Below, piece after piece: positions 26,121 to 37,865 of a DNA stretch of 64,000 nucleotides. A model generated the notes under the pieces. The model searched no databases. It was given only the letters and a program-made list of their open reading frames with translations, and was not told the DNA's origin. This DNA is from Camarhynchus parvulus (taxonomy: Eukaryota > Chordata > Aves > Passeriformes > Thraupidae). The position numbers and the translations under genes were made by a program. Each line of letters opens with the position of its first letter. Within the stretch, counting starts at the first letter, position 1. The stretch spans positions 59,457,994-59,521,993 of the forward strand of contig NC_044571.1 of the NCBI RefSeq assembly GCF_901933205.1, written 5' to 3'.

Positions 26121-26328
26121 GGGAGAAATGCTTTCCTGTGAGGATGGTGAGACACTTGAACAGGGTGTTCAGAGAAGCTGTGGATGCCCCATCCCTGGCA
26201 GTGTTCTAGGCCAGGTTGGATGGAGTTCTGAGCAGCCTGGTCTAAGGGAAGGTGTCCCTGCCCATGGCCGGGGGGTTTGAACCAGGCAGTGTTTAAGGTC
26301 CCTTCCAACCCAAACCATTCTGTGATAG
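26121..26328 (+). mobile_element. CR1 3' end, well preserved, plus strand
   Basis: This is the clearest CR1 terminus in the window. It shows 'ggtgagacacttgaacaggg', 'gatgccccatccctggcag', 'caggttggatggagttctg', 'agcagcctggtctaaggga', then 'ggtcccttccaacccaaac' and 'cattctgtgat'. It is 5'-truncated, as is usual for this family, and lies just past the NAA16 3' UTR. Confidence 0.9.
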
Positions 26329-29300
26329 TAACACTGAGAAGTGGTGATGTGGTTTTGTCTTTATTCACCATGTGCTGTTTGCTGTGGAACACCTGGCTCA
26401 AAGACATCTTAGGCAGGGAAAGGTGGACCATAATGGGATTGTTTTGGCTCAGCAGCACCTGAGAGCGTGAAGTGATACAGTATCTTCTGTCTTTTTTTAG
26501 TGATAATACTTCCCTTGCTAGAGATTTAATTCAGGCCTTCAAAAAGAAGGCCCTCTAGTTAGGACTGCTTATCCAGTCCTGCGCTGTTTAACTTGACACT
26601 TGAAGTCAGACTTCAACAAAAACACCCAAGGAACTCTTCAGCAGTGGATCCCTTGATAATGTAGATGAATATCTAGGCTAAGAGTTGTAGGAACTTAATT
26701 CTGAAAATTGAGTCTTCTGTCATGCAGTGAGTGGTTTAGTTTTCTCTTAGAACTGCTGGAGGCATGCAGCCTGCTGAGTTTTCCTCAAGGCTGTCATTGC
26801 AGGTGTGAACTTCTTGGGGTAACAAATGCTTGGCAGTCTGATCTCCAAATTTCTTCTTTGTTGCAGATGGGCAGGGTGTGCTGGGTACCCTAACACCTTA
26901 AGGTGTCCAGGCACAAAGAAGGAAAACATGCAAATGCAGCACAAGGCTGCTGGCAGAATGCAGGATCTCGTTTTTCTAAAGAAGCCTGGCAGCATTAGAT
27001 CATTCAGAGAAATTGGCTAAATTGAGCAGCCTGAACTGATAAAGATGTTTTATGTTTTGACTGCTCTGATTTCTTGTGGTTAATGAGTTCATCAGACTCA
27101 TCTGGCCAGAACCCAGTTCAGGGGAAGTGTGGCAGCAGTGCTCTGAAGCAGGGCAGCTCCTCTTGCATTGCGGTGCAGATGCTGCTGCTGCTTGGGACAG
27201 AGTGCCAGCACTGTGAGCTAGCATGGCTCAGGATTTATCCATGCTGACTAGCAGGGTATAAAAAGTGTTGCACTTCTGGTGCAAGAAGCTGCCTATCTGG
27301 CTTGGCCTTTCAGTCTGGATCTGCTCTGGCTGTGCCCTTCCTCGGGGTCTGTGAACCAAATAAGGAGGAGCTGAGAACAACGGGAGTAGCAGCAGTGCTT
27401 TCTGAATACATAATGATGAATGTGGGACTAACACCACTGGGTTATGTGTGCAACAAGGCATGGGCACAATTCTGACTTGCCCTTAGGTTTGCTGCCCACC
27501 CCCAGCAGATGTTCTGCAGCCCTATGATTGTGTGAAGTATTCTGTGCTCTCTTGCTATATAGGTTAATTAGGCTTCATTTGCTCTTTACCAGTCTTAGCA
27601 ACACCTTCAAATGTCCTTCACAGTCTGGATGTGAAGCCATAGATGCCTTGATTATGATTGCTGTTACAGTACATTTATTACTCACCTGTCTTGTTTTCTG
27701 GATCTTTGAAAACCTTTTGTTTTGAGCTGGTTTGTAGTGGCTTTTCTAAAATTCCTATTGCTGATCCCTGCACCAACCAAATAATTGTGTTAACAGCATA
27801 AATGCCAAGAGAACTCATTGACTCAACATCTAATCTAACCTCACATAGGGTCCTGTCATCTCACACGGTAAACCCTCTTTCCTTCTCCTCTTCCCGCAGG
27901 CAGGCAGGCATACCCCAAGGCTGACAACTTCTCATCATAGAAAATAATCTTGTTCCAAACCCCAGGCCCTAATGGAAAATCCTGCCCTGATACGTGTACA
28001 GATAGCCAATATTTAGTCCTGAACTGGCAATTAAGGTGAAAGGGGTGGTTTCACACATCTCTGCAGCTGCAGCATGTAGGAAGAGGTCAAGCATTAAGTG
28101 TGACACAGAAGGTTGAAACATAATCGTGTTGGCATGTGTGAATGCACTTGCCACTTGCTGTTTCAGCAGCAACGTAATATGTACTTCGGCATTTGTTTTT
28201 CCATGCCTTAACTGCAGCTCCTAATGAAAAGTTCGTGGATTTTCCACTAGAGGGAAGCCTTGCATCCAGAATATTTTCATAGTAACAAAACGCTGAAGTC
28301 TTGTAGGTGTTGTTTTGTAGTAAGAGTGTAGGAAAATGCTCATATTTTTTCCTCCTTTCAGGCATTGGAGAGAGGTGGTTGTTCTGTATGTGCTTCAAAA
28401 TTTGAATTAGACTCGTGTTTGTACAACCTAGCTGTCTGTAGGCATTGATGTGGGGATCTCAAGTTGAGAGGGCAGTTGGTTAGACTTACTTCAAAGCACT
28501 GGATAACGGACATTTTAGGAAAATATGTTTGAGCCCACAGATGATCAGATCGGTTTTGGGAAATCCCATGTCCTGTGCAAAAAGTTTCACTCAACTCCAT
28601 TCCTGCCTTCAGGCTGTTGAAGAGACGCAGAACGTGTCAGCCTTGAAGATTAGCCTTCATTCCAGTTAATTTATCATGAACTAAACACATTGTCTGTTCC
28701 CCACTTGGACCTTGCTGCTTGAACATATTTCAAGTCTAGACAAAGTATTTGAGAATGTGCTGTTAGCACTTAGGAGGAGGCTCAGGTTTTGAGAGGTTCC
28801 TAGATGCATTTTAGGTATGCAGGAAGATGGAAGAACTAATACATGGTAGTTTTAGGACTGATTTCATAAGATAAATGCTCATATTTAAAGCAACACAGAA
28901 GGGAGGAAGCAAGGACCAGAGCAGGAACTGTCTTCCTCTTCCCCATACAGTGCTTAGCACAGAGAACTCCTGGTTTGAGACAAGGTTATATTCCACAGGT
29001 AGTAAACTGCCATAAAGCCTATCTGTAAATACAAGCAAACTACACCTGCCTGAGGCCAGGCTCTGTAAACAGTAGTGCAAAAGACATGCAGGAATCCACA
29101 AAAGGCATCAAGTACCAAAGGAGTCTGTTAACTGTCACTGCAGACATTTAGTCAAATGTTAGCTAACCCGTGCATTTGATTGTATTTAAAATGAGCTCTG
29201 AGAGTTCTGAAGTTGGGGGAACTTTTCTATTAGCAACATATTCTCTGCGTATCTAAATACTTGTCCAGGGAAATTCAAACCCCTGGGATGAAGCCATTAG

Positions 29301-29776
29301 ATTTGCCATGGATAAATTTTTTGGGGATCTGTAAGAGAGAGCATGATTTGTTTGCTCAGGAGTTGGAGGGCTGCTGCAGGTGGTGAGCTGTGCACTGGTG
29401 ATTAGCTCAGGCATTGCAGAGCATCCATCCCCAAAGTGGCAGAGGAATGCCAGCAGTCCCTTACTGCTCCTGCACTGCTCCGGACCACGGCACTCAGCTG
29501 TGTCATTTGTGAGCACTGAAGGAGCCATAAGGTGATTCTCCAGGGGGCAGGCAATGAAAACCAACAGCCCTGTAGTGATATCAATAGGTGTAGCCCATCT
29601 TCTCTTTGGGAGCTTACTCCTTCACTGAAGTCTTTCTGGTTTAACAGGCAATGAATTCAGAAAATACCAGAAGGCTGGACAGCTCTGTGGTATATAGGGG
29701 CACCCTTATATCCAGTGCAAAGCTATGGACACCTCAGGATGCCAGACATCTAAATTATTGCAGAGATCTGAAAATC

Positions 29777-29806
29777 GCAGATCTCAATCTCTAAATTGAG
29801 ATCTGC
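29777..29806. repeat. Perfect 12-bp inverted repeat, 6-nt loop
   Basis: The arm gcagatctcaat (29777-29788) pairs exactly with attgagatctgc (29795-29806) around ctctaa. The stem could extend past a bulge, because aaatc and gattt flank it. No surrounding T-run or gene supports a specific role. Confidence 0.85.
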
Positions 29807-32800
29807 AAGGCCGATTTCCTTTTTGCTTCTGAAGTGCCACCTAGACTGTAACAAATTGTGCTGAAAGATGTACATCCATGTGATTTCCGGAGCTTATCTG
29901 ACAATATGTTGCTAAAAGCTTTTTATGTTCTCCCCACTGTATTTCTCCAGTCTCTCTCTCCACTTCAGGCTCTGGCACTTGCTGTTTGCTTCTGTGAACA
30001 GATTCAGGTCAACAGCTTAGCACGAACCTTACCTGGCAAATGTGGGTTGGCTGTCTACCAATTGCAGATGGATAGACAATGAAAAGACAGCAATGGCTAA
30101 TCAAGGATTTGATGAGCAGCCCACACATAGGTGTGTCAGGCTGTTTTTTACATGGCCTTCCATTCAAGGAAGGTACAAATTCCTCTCAGTCACCTTCCAT
30201 CTTAGGAAGTATGTTTTTTCTAGAAGAAATCGTGATCCTTCTGGGTTTCCTATGATCATGCCTGGCTGTCCCTACCATGTTTCACAGGTAACCTCTCACA
30301 ATCCTGGCCATCTCAGGCTGGGGGCAGGGGCATTGTGGAACTGGCAGCAACAAATAACTGATCAGAGGAAAGTTGCTGCATTTGGCTCTTGATTATTAGA
30401 CACTCTCTCATGAGCATTGCCCATGTTGACAGAAGCCCTGAGGAGCGAGGGCCACAGTGAGCAGTGGCTGTGCTGGTTTGACCAGGAACATGGCCTACCA
30501 TGATATAAATTGGCTGCAGAGATCCTCCAAAAAACATAAGCTATTTCTTCCTCTGGTGACCACCTCTTTTACTCTGTTGTCTCCTCCTACTCACTGAGGT
30601 CTTGTAATCTTGCTCTAATAACTGGGAAACTCACATCTGTGTCAAGTGCCAGGTGTGGCACCCTGCTGTCTAAGTATTGAGTAGGTGTGTGCTCCTTGAA
30701 TTTGCTTTCAGGAAGCCCAAGCAGCCCTGGATACAATGGCACAATACAAATGTTTCTCAGTGCCATGGCAGGACAAATCTGGATGTGCAGAGCTGTGGTT
30801 TTTAAGTGTCTACAGTGGCAAAGCCTCTGCTTTGCAGTGGTGTTTCATGTCCTTTTATTTTTTTAAACTGCTTCCATCTTGTGTAAATGCTCTGAGCTCT
30901 AGTTTTGGATGCAAGTCCTCTGACGTGGATGTGCAGCTAGTAGAGCTGGGCAGTATGGAGTGAGCAATTCTGAAAGCCTGTTATTTATGAAATAAGAGTT
31001 GAAAATAGAAAATGGGCATATGGAAGAAGTTGCTGTCACAGATCCTCCCTCTGGCTAGGAGAATTAGAGCATGGTTTACTTAACTTCCATTTCTGACGAA
31101 AACAGGATTCTACTATGGCTTGTCACAAAAATTATTTGAAGCTAAGAAAAATGGAGAAAATACCCAGGGCTTAATAATTATTCCTAAAATGAAGTGCAGT
31201 TGCCTCACTCACACTCAGAGGAAAGGGCTGGATGCAGTACATGGTCACTGGCTGTAACACTGATTCTTTTCTTCCCATCTACACAGTCCCCTGTGCACTG
31301 GTAACAGGAGAGGCTCCAATGGACTCAAACATTGTTATTTCCCAACCATAAACATGCAAATCCCCGTCCCTTAAAGGGGTATGAAATACTGGCTAACCAA
31401 AGCTCAAGGATTGCTGCTTTTGTTCCACATTTGTATGGTGACTGACTCAATGGGGTCCTGGCCTATGACTGCCACTACTGCTACACAAATAACTGAAGAG
31501 CTGCTCTCCTGTTCTAACCTCTGCAGCCACATGCCTTCAGCAAACAGGCAGTCTTGGCTCCTCCCTTTGCCTCCTACTGCCTTTCAGCCAACAGAGCATG
31601 GGAGGGAGAGTAAATCTTGATTTTTTCAGCCTGTTTTGGTGGCTTGCTTCAGTGGGATGGATGGGAACAACACCCAGCACCCCCTGCCATTCCTAACTTC
31701 CCCTGTTCTTGTGGCTATATAAGTTTCCTTGAGATTGGTGCAATATACCATGGAAAACTCAAAATATTGGTTTAATAACACAAGGACGAGTGGAAACAAC
31801 AAAATGGAAATCCATGTACATTTCTAAAAACAAACCAAAAAACCACCACAAAACCCAGAGGGTATTCAGTGTTCCCAAGAAAATCTAATTTGAATTCTTT
31901 GGCAAGAAGGGTTTTTATACCTTTAGATGTGATCAGTATCTTTTTGGCTAGGTATTTTGGCCACAAGTATTTTTTATTATCATTGTAGATATTAATTGCA
32001 TCTATTTAGAATCTTTATTTCTTGGCAAGATTTAAGGCTTGGGAAACACAGAGTCCACAAACAGTGTTGGATAGGAAGTAACAGATGACTGAGACAAGCA
32101 GGCTCTGTGTGCATGAGTGTGTGAAATACAACAGAAAAATACAAAATGTGTAAATTTTAGTCACAGCAAATAGCACTGATGTGAAATATATCTACCAGAA
32201 AAATTTGCTACCTTTTATTTTACTAATGGAGGGGACAAATTAGGAGAGATGTCTTATTGGTTTAATACATAAGACTTTCCTTATTTGTTTTGCTTCACAA
32301 GGCTTTAAGTTTGCTTTCAATGTGGTTTGTGTGTCAGATATTTTTCATAAAGGCCTCTCAAGCCTTAAATTCCTTTTTTTTCTTGTATGTAATCACTCAC
32401 TGTTGAGTGAACATTCCTTCTCCCTTGGACAAAATTGCCATTTTTTTCTAATGTAGCACAGTATCCAGCAATTTTAACTCCTCAATTTATCAACAATTCA
32501 GAGTAAAACTAGGTGGAAAACAACAACTGTTTTTCATTGTATTTGAAATAGTACAAGTTTCTTGATGGAGAGGTAGTCATAAAAGGTTTTGAAGCAAAAC
32601 TGGCAGAAAAGGAAAGAATTCAGCATCTCCAGTTCCTGATCCTTATACATGGATCCTGATATGGCGGCAGCAGCATTGGGTAGAGGTAGAGAAAGTGGTT
32701 TGCCCTGAGCTTGAGCCCACAGCCTAACACAGGAAATAAATTTCTTACCTAGCATTTGTAAGTATGCTTTTTCCTTTATTTCCCCCCTCCCCCCCACATT

Positions 32801-35800
32801 ACCCTGTAAAATGGATGTTTACTGCTACTGGACCCTTTTGGATGAGAGAGGACTTCATGGAAGAAGAACAAACCCTTTCCTCCACTCAGCCGTGTGCAGC
32901 GTCTCATGTGCAACCTCCTCTTGCAAAGGATATGTGCACAGCCTTGTTTTCCTGAAACAGAGCCAAAATGGAGGCAATTTCTTCACTTCTAATTGCCACA
33001 CAGCACTCCAAATGCCAGGCTCTCTCCCCCTCCTGGCTTACTGCCGTGGTCCCTTTGCTTACATTTTCTTGGCTTTTTGTCCACTTCTCTCTACTTGTTG
33101 TCTGGTGGCTCCTTTGCACTGCAGGAAAAAGACTACAGACTTCTTTATGTCTTATTTACTCACTACCATCCCTCTCCTTACCTGAACTTCTCTCCCTTTC
33201 CCATGCAGTGCTCAGCCAAAGTCCCTTGACCCAGAACATTCAAAGTCTTGAGTGGTTTTGCATCTCTCTTTACTGTGGACAGAAGCTCAACATTCAACTC
33301 TATATGCCAGTGATGTCAATATAGGTTACAAATCTACTTTATTGGTTTAAATGACTTCCAATCCAGCTACAACAATAGTGATTAAATCCAAACTGCCATA
33401 AATATGTTTTGGCATCATTAACTTACTTATAGACATCCATTCAAAACTCCAAGAGATTCTGCCTCTAGTTGCTGAAAGACAGAGACCATATTGTGTTCAC
33501 ATTCAGGAGGTTAATTTGACAAGCAGAAAATTTAGAAGGATAGTGGGCCAGAGAAAGTGAGCTTAAGTTTTGGCAGAATTCAGCAGGAAGGTGTATGGTT
33601 TGCTCACAAGGCCACAGCTGTGAATGGCTGTGAGCAGGTCCATGAATTTGCATCCACTGTGCATCAGTCAAGGGCAGAGGGAAAACCAAAAGGAAATGCA
33701 TCAGTTGGTCAAAACTCCAGGTTCCATTTCAAGGTCTACAGAACATGTTGGGAGAAGAGGAAGTAAAGTTCTGTGAAAGACCTCTGGCAAAAGATTTGTT
33801 TGACAATCAAGATTAATATATTGCTGTAAGTCACTCACTCTTCCCACTGGTGGTGTGGACTGAGCTACAGGTCATAGGCTTTTACTTAGCCCAGCTGGCA
33901 GCCAAAGTTGCAAAACACCTTGAATGGTAGTTAGGCAGCCTATGTAAAATGCATGGCTCATGTCTCTGACAAGGTTTAATCAGGCAGCTCTCCTCATTAC
34001 AAAACAAGCTTAGCAATTAACTCACATAGGCAATTCCACTTGCAGCGTGAAGGATAAAATAGGCTGGAGTGTCAACCACTGCCTCCTTTAAATGAGCATC
34101 CTGAGGGCAGGGCTGTGATGTGCTGCGCAGGGAGACAGGTTATGCTGGTGATGTTAGATCTATTCCTGCTCTGCAGCCCAAGGAGTTGGGTTTCCCTGTG
34201 TGTCAGTCTGGCTGGCACCTGTGCTTTTTCATCCTCTGGCAGTTTTCGTTTTTCTGTTTGACAGCTGTCTTCATTTTGGGTTCCCTTGCCTCCTTCAACT
34301 AGAAGTTTGGCTATGATGGGCTGTTGTTTGTCATTCACAGGTTTTAAATTATCTACTTCAACAAGTTGGTATTCTTACTTATGTAAAGAATTGTTATTTT
34401 CACAGACTAATAAATATTAAAAGACTTGTGGAAATTAAATATTCAAAACTCCAAGCTGCTTCAATGGGAAGGGATCTGGCACTCTGGCTTTTGTCTAGTA
34501 TCAATACCAATGAGAAGACAGGTGTAGGTTTCACAACACATTTGTTTTTAACTGTGGTAATATGGTATTCTTCAACAAAATTGATACTTTGGGTTATTCT
34601 TGATCTTTGCAGTGGTGAAAAGAAATGATTCATTAGACAAAAACTTTTCAGCCACTTCAGATTTGCAAATTCCCCCCTCTGCAGTTCCAGTTTCTGTGTA
34701 CGTGCATATGGTGCTGCACCTGAACTGTGAATTGTAACCAGTTTCCAATGAATTCCTCATTCTGTTTTGGGGTATTTTTTCAGTTTTATATGAATGTCTC
34801 AGAAGTTGTTCATGGATCTGTGGGCATCTCATTGCTTTGGAAGCAACTAGATTATTCAACCTACAGCATCAATGCCTTTTTAAACCCATTCTAGGAGTCT
34901 CTTCAGTGTAGCAACACTGTGTCCCAAATTATTCCATGCTTTGTTCAGAAAACTGTGCTTCATGAGCCTTGCAGCTTGACTATATCAAAGTGCCTGTTCT
35001 AAAAGCCTCTCCCTGAGGCGTGTTTCCAGGCAGGATTTGTTGATTTAAATAGCTGTGTGGCTCACAAGTTTGTGAGGTCAAAAATGCAGTAGGAAACCAC
35101 TGTAAACATCGCGTCACCAGCTGAGGAGGATCTGGAGACACTGTGTCGAATGGGCAAGAAGAAATTCACTTTAAATACATCTTGGATGGCTGCCTAGAAA
35201 ATGAGAGGGATTCAGTAGCTGAGGTTTACATTAGGAGTTGTGTTGGATGTTTCTCCCCATAAGCATGAGCAGCCAGGCGTGTCAGCCTGCAGAGTTTCAG
35301 GGCACTGCACTTAAAAGTGACTTTTGCCTTTTGCCAGATGTGGGCTGCTCCTGTTGGCATCTATGCCAAAAGTGCAGCCAGTTCAGCTGGAGCATGCTGG
35401 TGGGGCCTTTCAAGAATATTTATGGATGTGCATGGCTACATGGTCCATGACATAGAACCAATAAAAAAAAGTGAAAGTGAATCTTTGTTTCCTCTTGTAT
35501 AAGCTAATGGTTTATGTGGAAAACTGAAATTCACCAGCTGTCGTGGTTGCATTCAGCAGAATCTAGGCTGCTTAGGAGAAAACATGAGTATTTACTGAAA
35601 GAAATGTTAAGAGATTAGTCTGTGGAGCAGTAAACACAACTAAGTAGTTTTAAGCTCAGGTTTTCTTAAGGAAATAATGTTGCTCAAACACATGGCTGTA
35701 AAGAAGGGAAGTTTATAGAATAATTTCTTCAGCATGCCCAGAAATTATTCTGAAAATGGTCATTTTGAGTGTAAGAATATAATTTAAAGAGAATGCCAGG

Positions 35801-36465
35801 GATAAATTCTTATATCACTACAGGGAAGCAATTGGTTTTTTCCCCTACCCATCTATACCCATTCAACTCAATTCAACAGAAAATTACTCACTTTCTTCCT
35901 GTATTAGTTTTCTGCTGTTCTAAAGTGTTGAATTGGCTCAGCAGCAGGTGAGAAAAACCTGCTTAAAAGACATGCAGAAGGTCTAGGCCAGGAGTACAAG
36001 AAGAAAGAAGGAGGCAGGTCCTTTTTTTGGCAGTAAGGCCCCAAGCAATGCAGGGTTCTCATACAGCTTCATCCCCCTTTGTGCTCTTTTTTTGTGACAT
36101 GACCTCAGACCCTGTCCCAAAAGGCTGTGAGATTGCTTGACTGTCTTTATGAGAAACAACAGGAAGGGCACAGGAGGACTTTCAGCCCTTGGTTATTTTG
36201 CCTGTATTCCTCAGCAAATGGACAGGTTCCTAAGCCTAACCTCAAGCATCTTTTGCCCCTAAGCTGAGTTGTGCTATAGACCAAGCACCAGTGCTCGGTG
36301 GGGATGTGTGGTACAGGTTGATCATATGTGATTGAGCAGAAGAGATTTGACATCAGCTGCAGGGCCAGGTCCTTGTCTTTCTGGGCTGTGAGCTGTGCCT
36401 AGTCACGTCCTCGACAGTTCCCCCTTCTGCCTTGCATCCATTGTCTCTCATCCTGCTCGTGCTAT

Positions 36466-36473
36466 TGACGTCA
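36466..36473. promoter_or_regulatory. Full palindromic CRE motif TGACGTCA
   Basis: An exact consensus CREB/ATF octamer lies about 1.3 kb upstream of the inferred RGCC start, in otherwise CpG-poor DNA. It is a motif match only. Confidence 0.4.
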
Positions 36474-36520
36474 TACCCTTGTATCTCCTTGTCCCCTACT
36501 TTTTAACCTCGCTTTCCCTC

Positions 36521-36527
36521 TGAGTCA
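36521..36527. promoter_or_regulatory. AP-1 consensus TGAGTCA
   Basis: An exact AP-1 heptamer lies 48 bp after the CRE octamer. The pair might mark a distal RGCC promoter element; a single 7-mer is expected by chance several times in 64 kb. Confidence 0.3.
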
Positions 36528-37703
36528 CTATGGTTTTTAAAAAGGATTGTTTGTAGACACTTTTATTAGCAGAAAGAAAAACATAGGAAGACCACAGAGA
36601 GGAGGAAGCCACAGAATAAACAACAATTGAACTTCGTCATGAGAACTTCTGTTGATTCACTGCAAAAATAAATAAATGCCTCCATATCAGCCGGTAAGGA
36701 GAGGTGGACAAATCTGTTTTATTGTCTAGCACATTGTTTTTCTAACTTTGTATCTCGCAGGAGCAATGGCAGCATGTCTAAAAATGTCAAAATGTTTGAG
36801 ATGTTTTTTCTTACCTCTCCCTGACTCTTCTAATTCTAAATATTTTCATCAGCACACAAACATAATCATAACTCCTGACGCATTCTCATGGAATAGCATC
36901 TGATGTCTGTTTTTGGTATTTCTGGCCATAACTAAACATGACAGAGTCTTCCCCAATGAGTATTTAACAGAACTGGTATTTTAGGTGCTCAGACAGCTTA
37001 CATTTAAAACGAGCAAGAGACAGCACAAGAACAGCACTCTGTAGCTATGGCATGTGTAAACATCAGGTTTACCTGACTTCAGGACAAGTGCCAGAATCCT
37101 CCTCCTAAGAACCAGGAAAGCACTCCCCTGGAGAACACCCTGCCTGATGCACCTGGGCTGTGACTCCCTCTGCCTGAGCATTCCCTGCATGTCCCCTGCC
37201 ACCTGCTCTTCTCCTCGGCTCATCCTCTGGAATTAACTGGCCCAGCTGCCCCCACGCCCGTGCCCGCAGCTCACCGATGTGCGGAGCAGGGCACTGTGCC
37301 AGCCCAGTGCCATGGGCATGGGGAAGGAAGGGGATCCCGGGGGTGCTGGAGCAGCCCTGCTGTCGCATGCAAAGCCACGGGCTCGCTGCAAGCGAGCTGC
37401 TGCCTCCCCGTCCTGCTGTGTGCTCTGTCCTGCTGGCAGTCCCGGGGCTGGGTAAGGCGGACCCAGTCCCGCGTTCCCGTGGCAGTCTGTCCTTGCAGCC
37501 GGCTCTGACTCCCTCTACGCTCCCTCCGCAGCACACAGCCGGAGCCGGGCTTAGGGCAGCGCGATCCTCCCGAGGGAGCCGCACTCCCGCTGGCGGCCGG
37601 GAGGCCGCGGGTGACACTTCCCGCTGGCGGTGGCGTTGCTGACGGGACCGGGACAGCCGGCTGGGAGCACCTGCACCGCCCGGGGGCCGCCCCCGCCACC
37701 GCG

Positions 37704-37710
37704 CCCGCCC
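37704..37710 (-). promoter_or_regulatory. RGCC: GC box (Sp1-type, CCCGCCC)
   Basis: CCCGCCC, which is GGGCGGG on the minus strand, sits 24 bp before the TATA-like element inside a run of ggccc repeats. Another C-rich box lies at 37687-37694, and a plus-strand GGGCGGG lies in intron 1 at 37877-37883. Confidence 0.5.
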
Positions 37711-37733
37711 GGCCCGGCCCGGCCCCGCCGCGC

Positions 37734-37739
37734 TATAAG
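37734..37739 (+). promoter_or_regulatory. RGCC: TATA-like element TATAAG, RGCC core promoter
   Basis: TATAAG stands alone in very GC-rich sequence 95 bp before the ATG. Transcription would start near 37765, giving a 5' UTR of about 65 nt. The assignment is inferred from position. Confidence 0.55.
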
Positions 37740-37828
37740 CGGGGCAGCAGCTGCGGGGCCGGGCGCTCACGCAGGCGGCGGGAGGCGGCAGCGGCGCTGG
37801 GGCATCTCCGCCCGCCGCCGCCGCAGCC

Positions 37829-37865
37829 ATGAAGCCCCCGGCAGCCCAGAGCCCGGCCGGGCAAG
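37829..37865 (+). CDS. RGCC: RGCC exon 1 (residues 1-12)
   Basis: Encodes [12 protein letters not shown] plus the first base of an Ala codon. The donor is gtggga. The start is the first ATG after the TATA-like element, and its first seven residues match human RGCC. Confidence 0.93.

Larger units (their letters stand above)
25916..37239. other. Intergenic NAA16-RGCC, no recognised gene
   Basis: About 11.3 kb without a recognisable exon on either strand. It holds a CR1 3' end (26.12-26.33 kb), a perfect small palindrome (29777), a C-rich run at 32782-32796 and, close to RGCC, CRE and AP-1 motifs (36466, 36521). The open frames are short, overlap on both strands and resemble no family I know. 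Confidence 0.7.

Noticed and set aside
37105..37830. 241-codon minus-strand open frame over the RGCC promoter
   Set aside because: It lies in the CpG island, where stop codons are rare. Its composition is Pro/Ala/Arg/Gly low complexity, and several other frames there are also open. No family resemblance.
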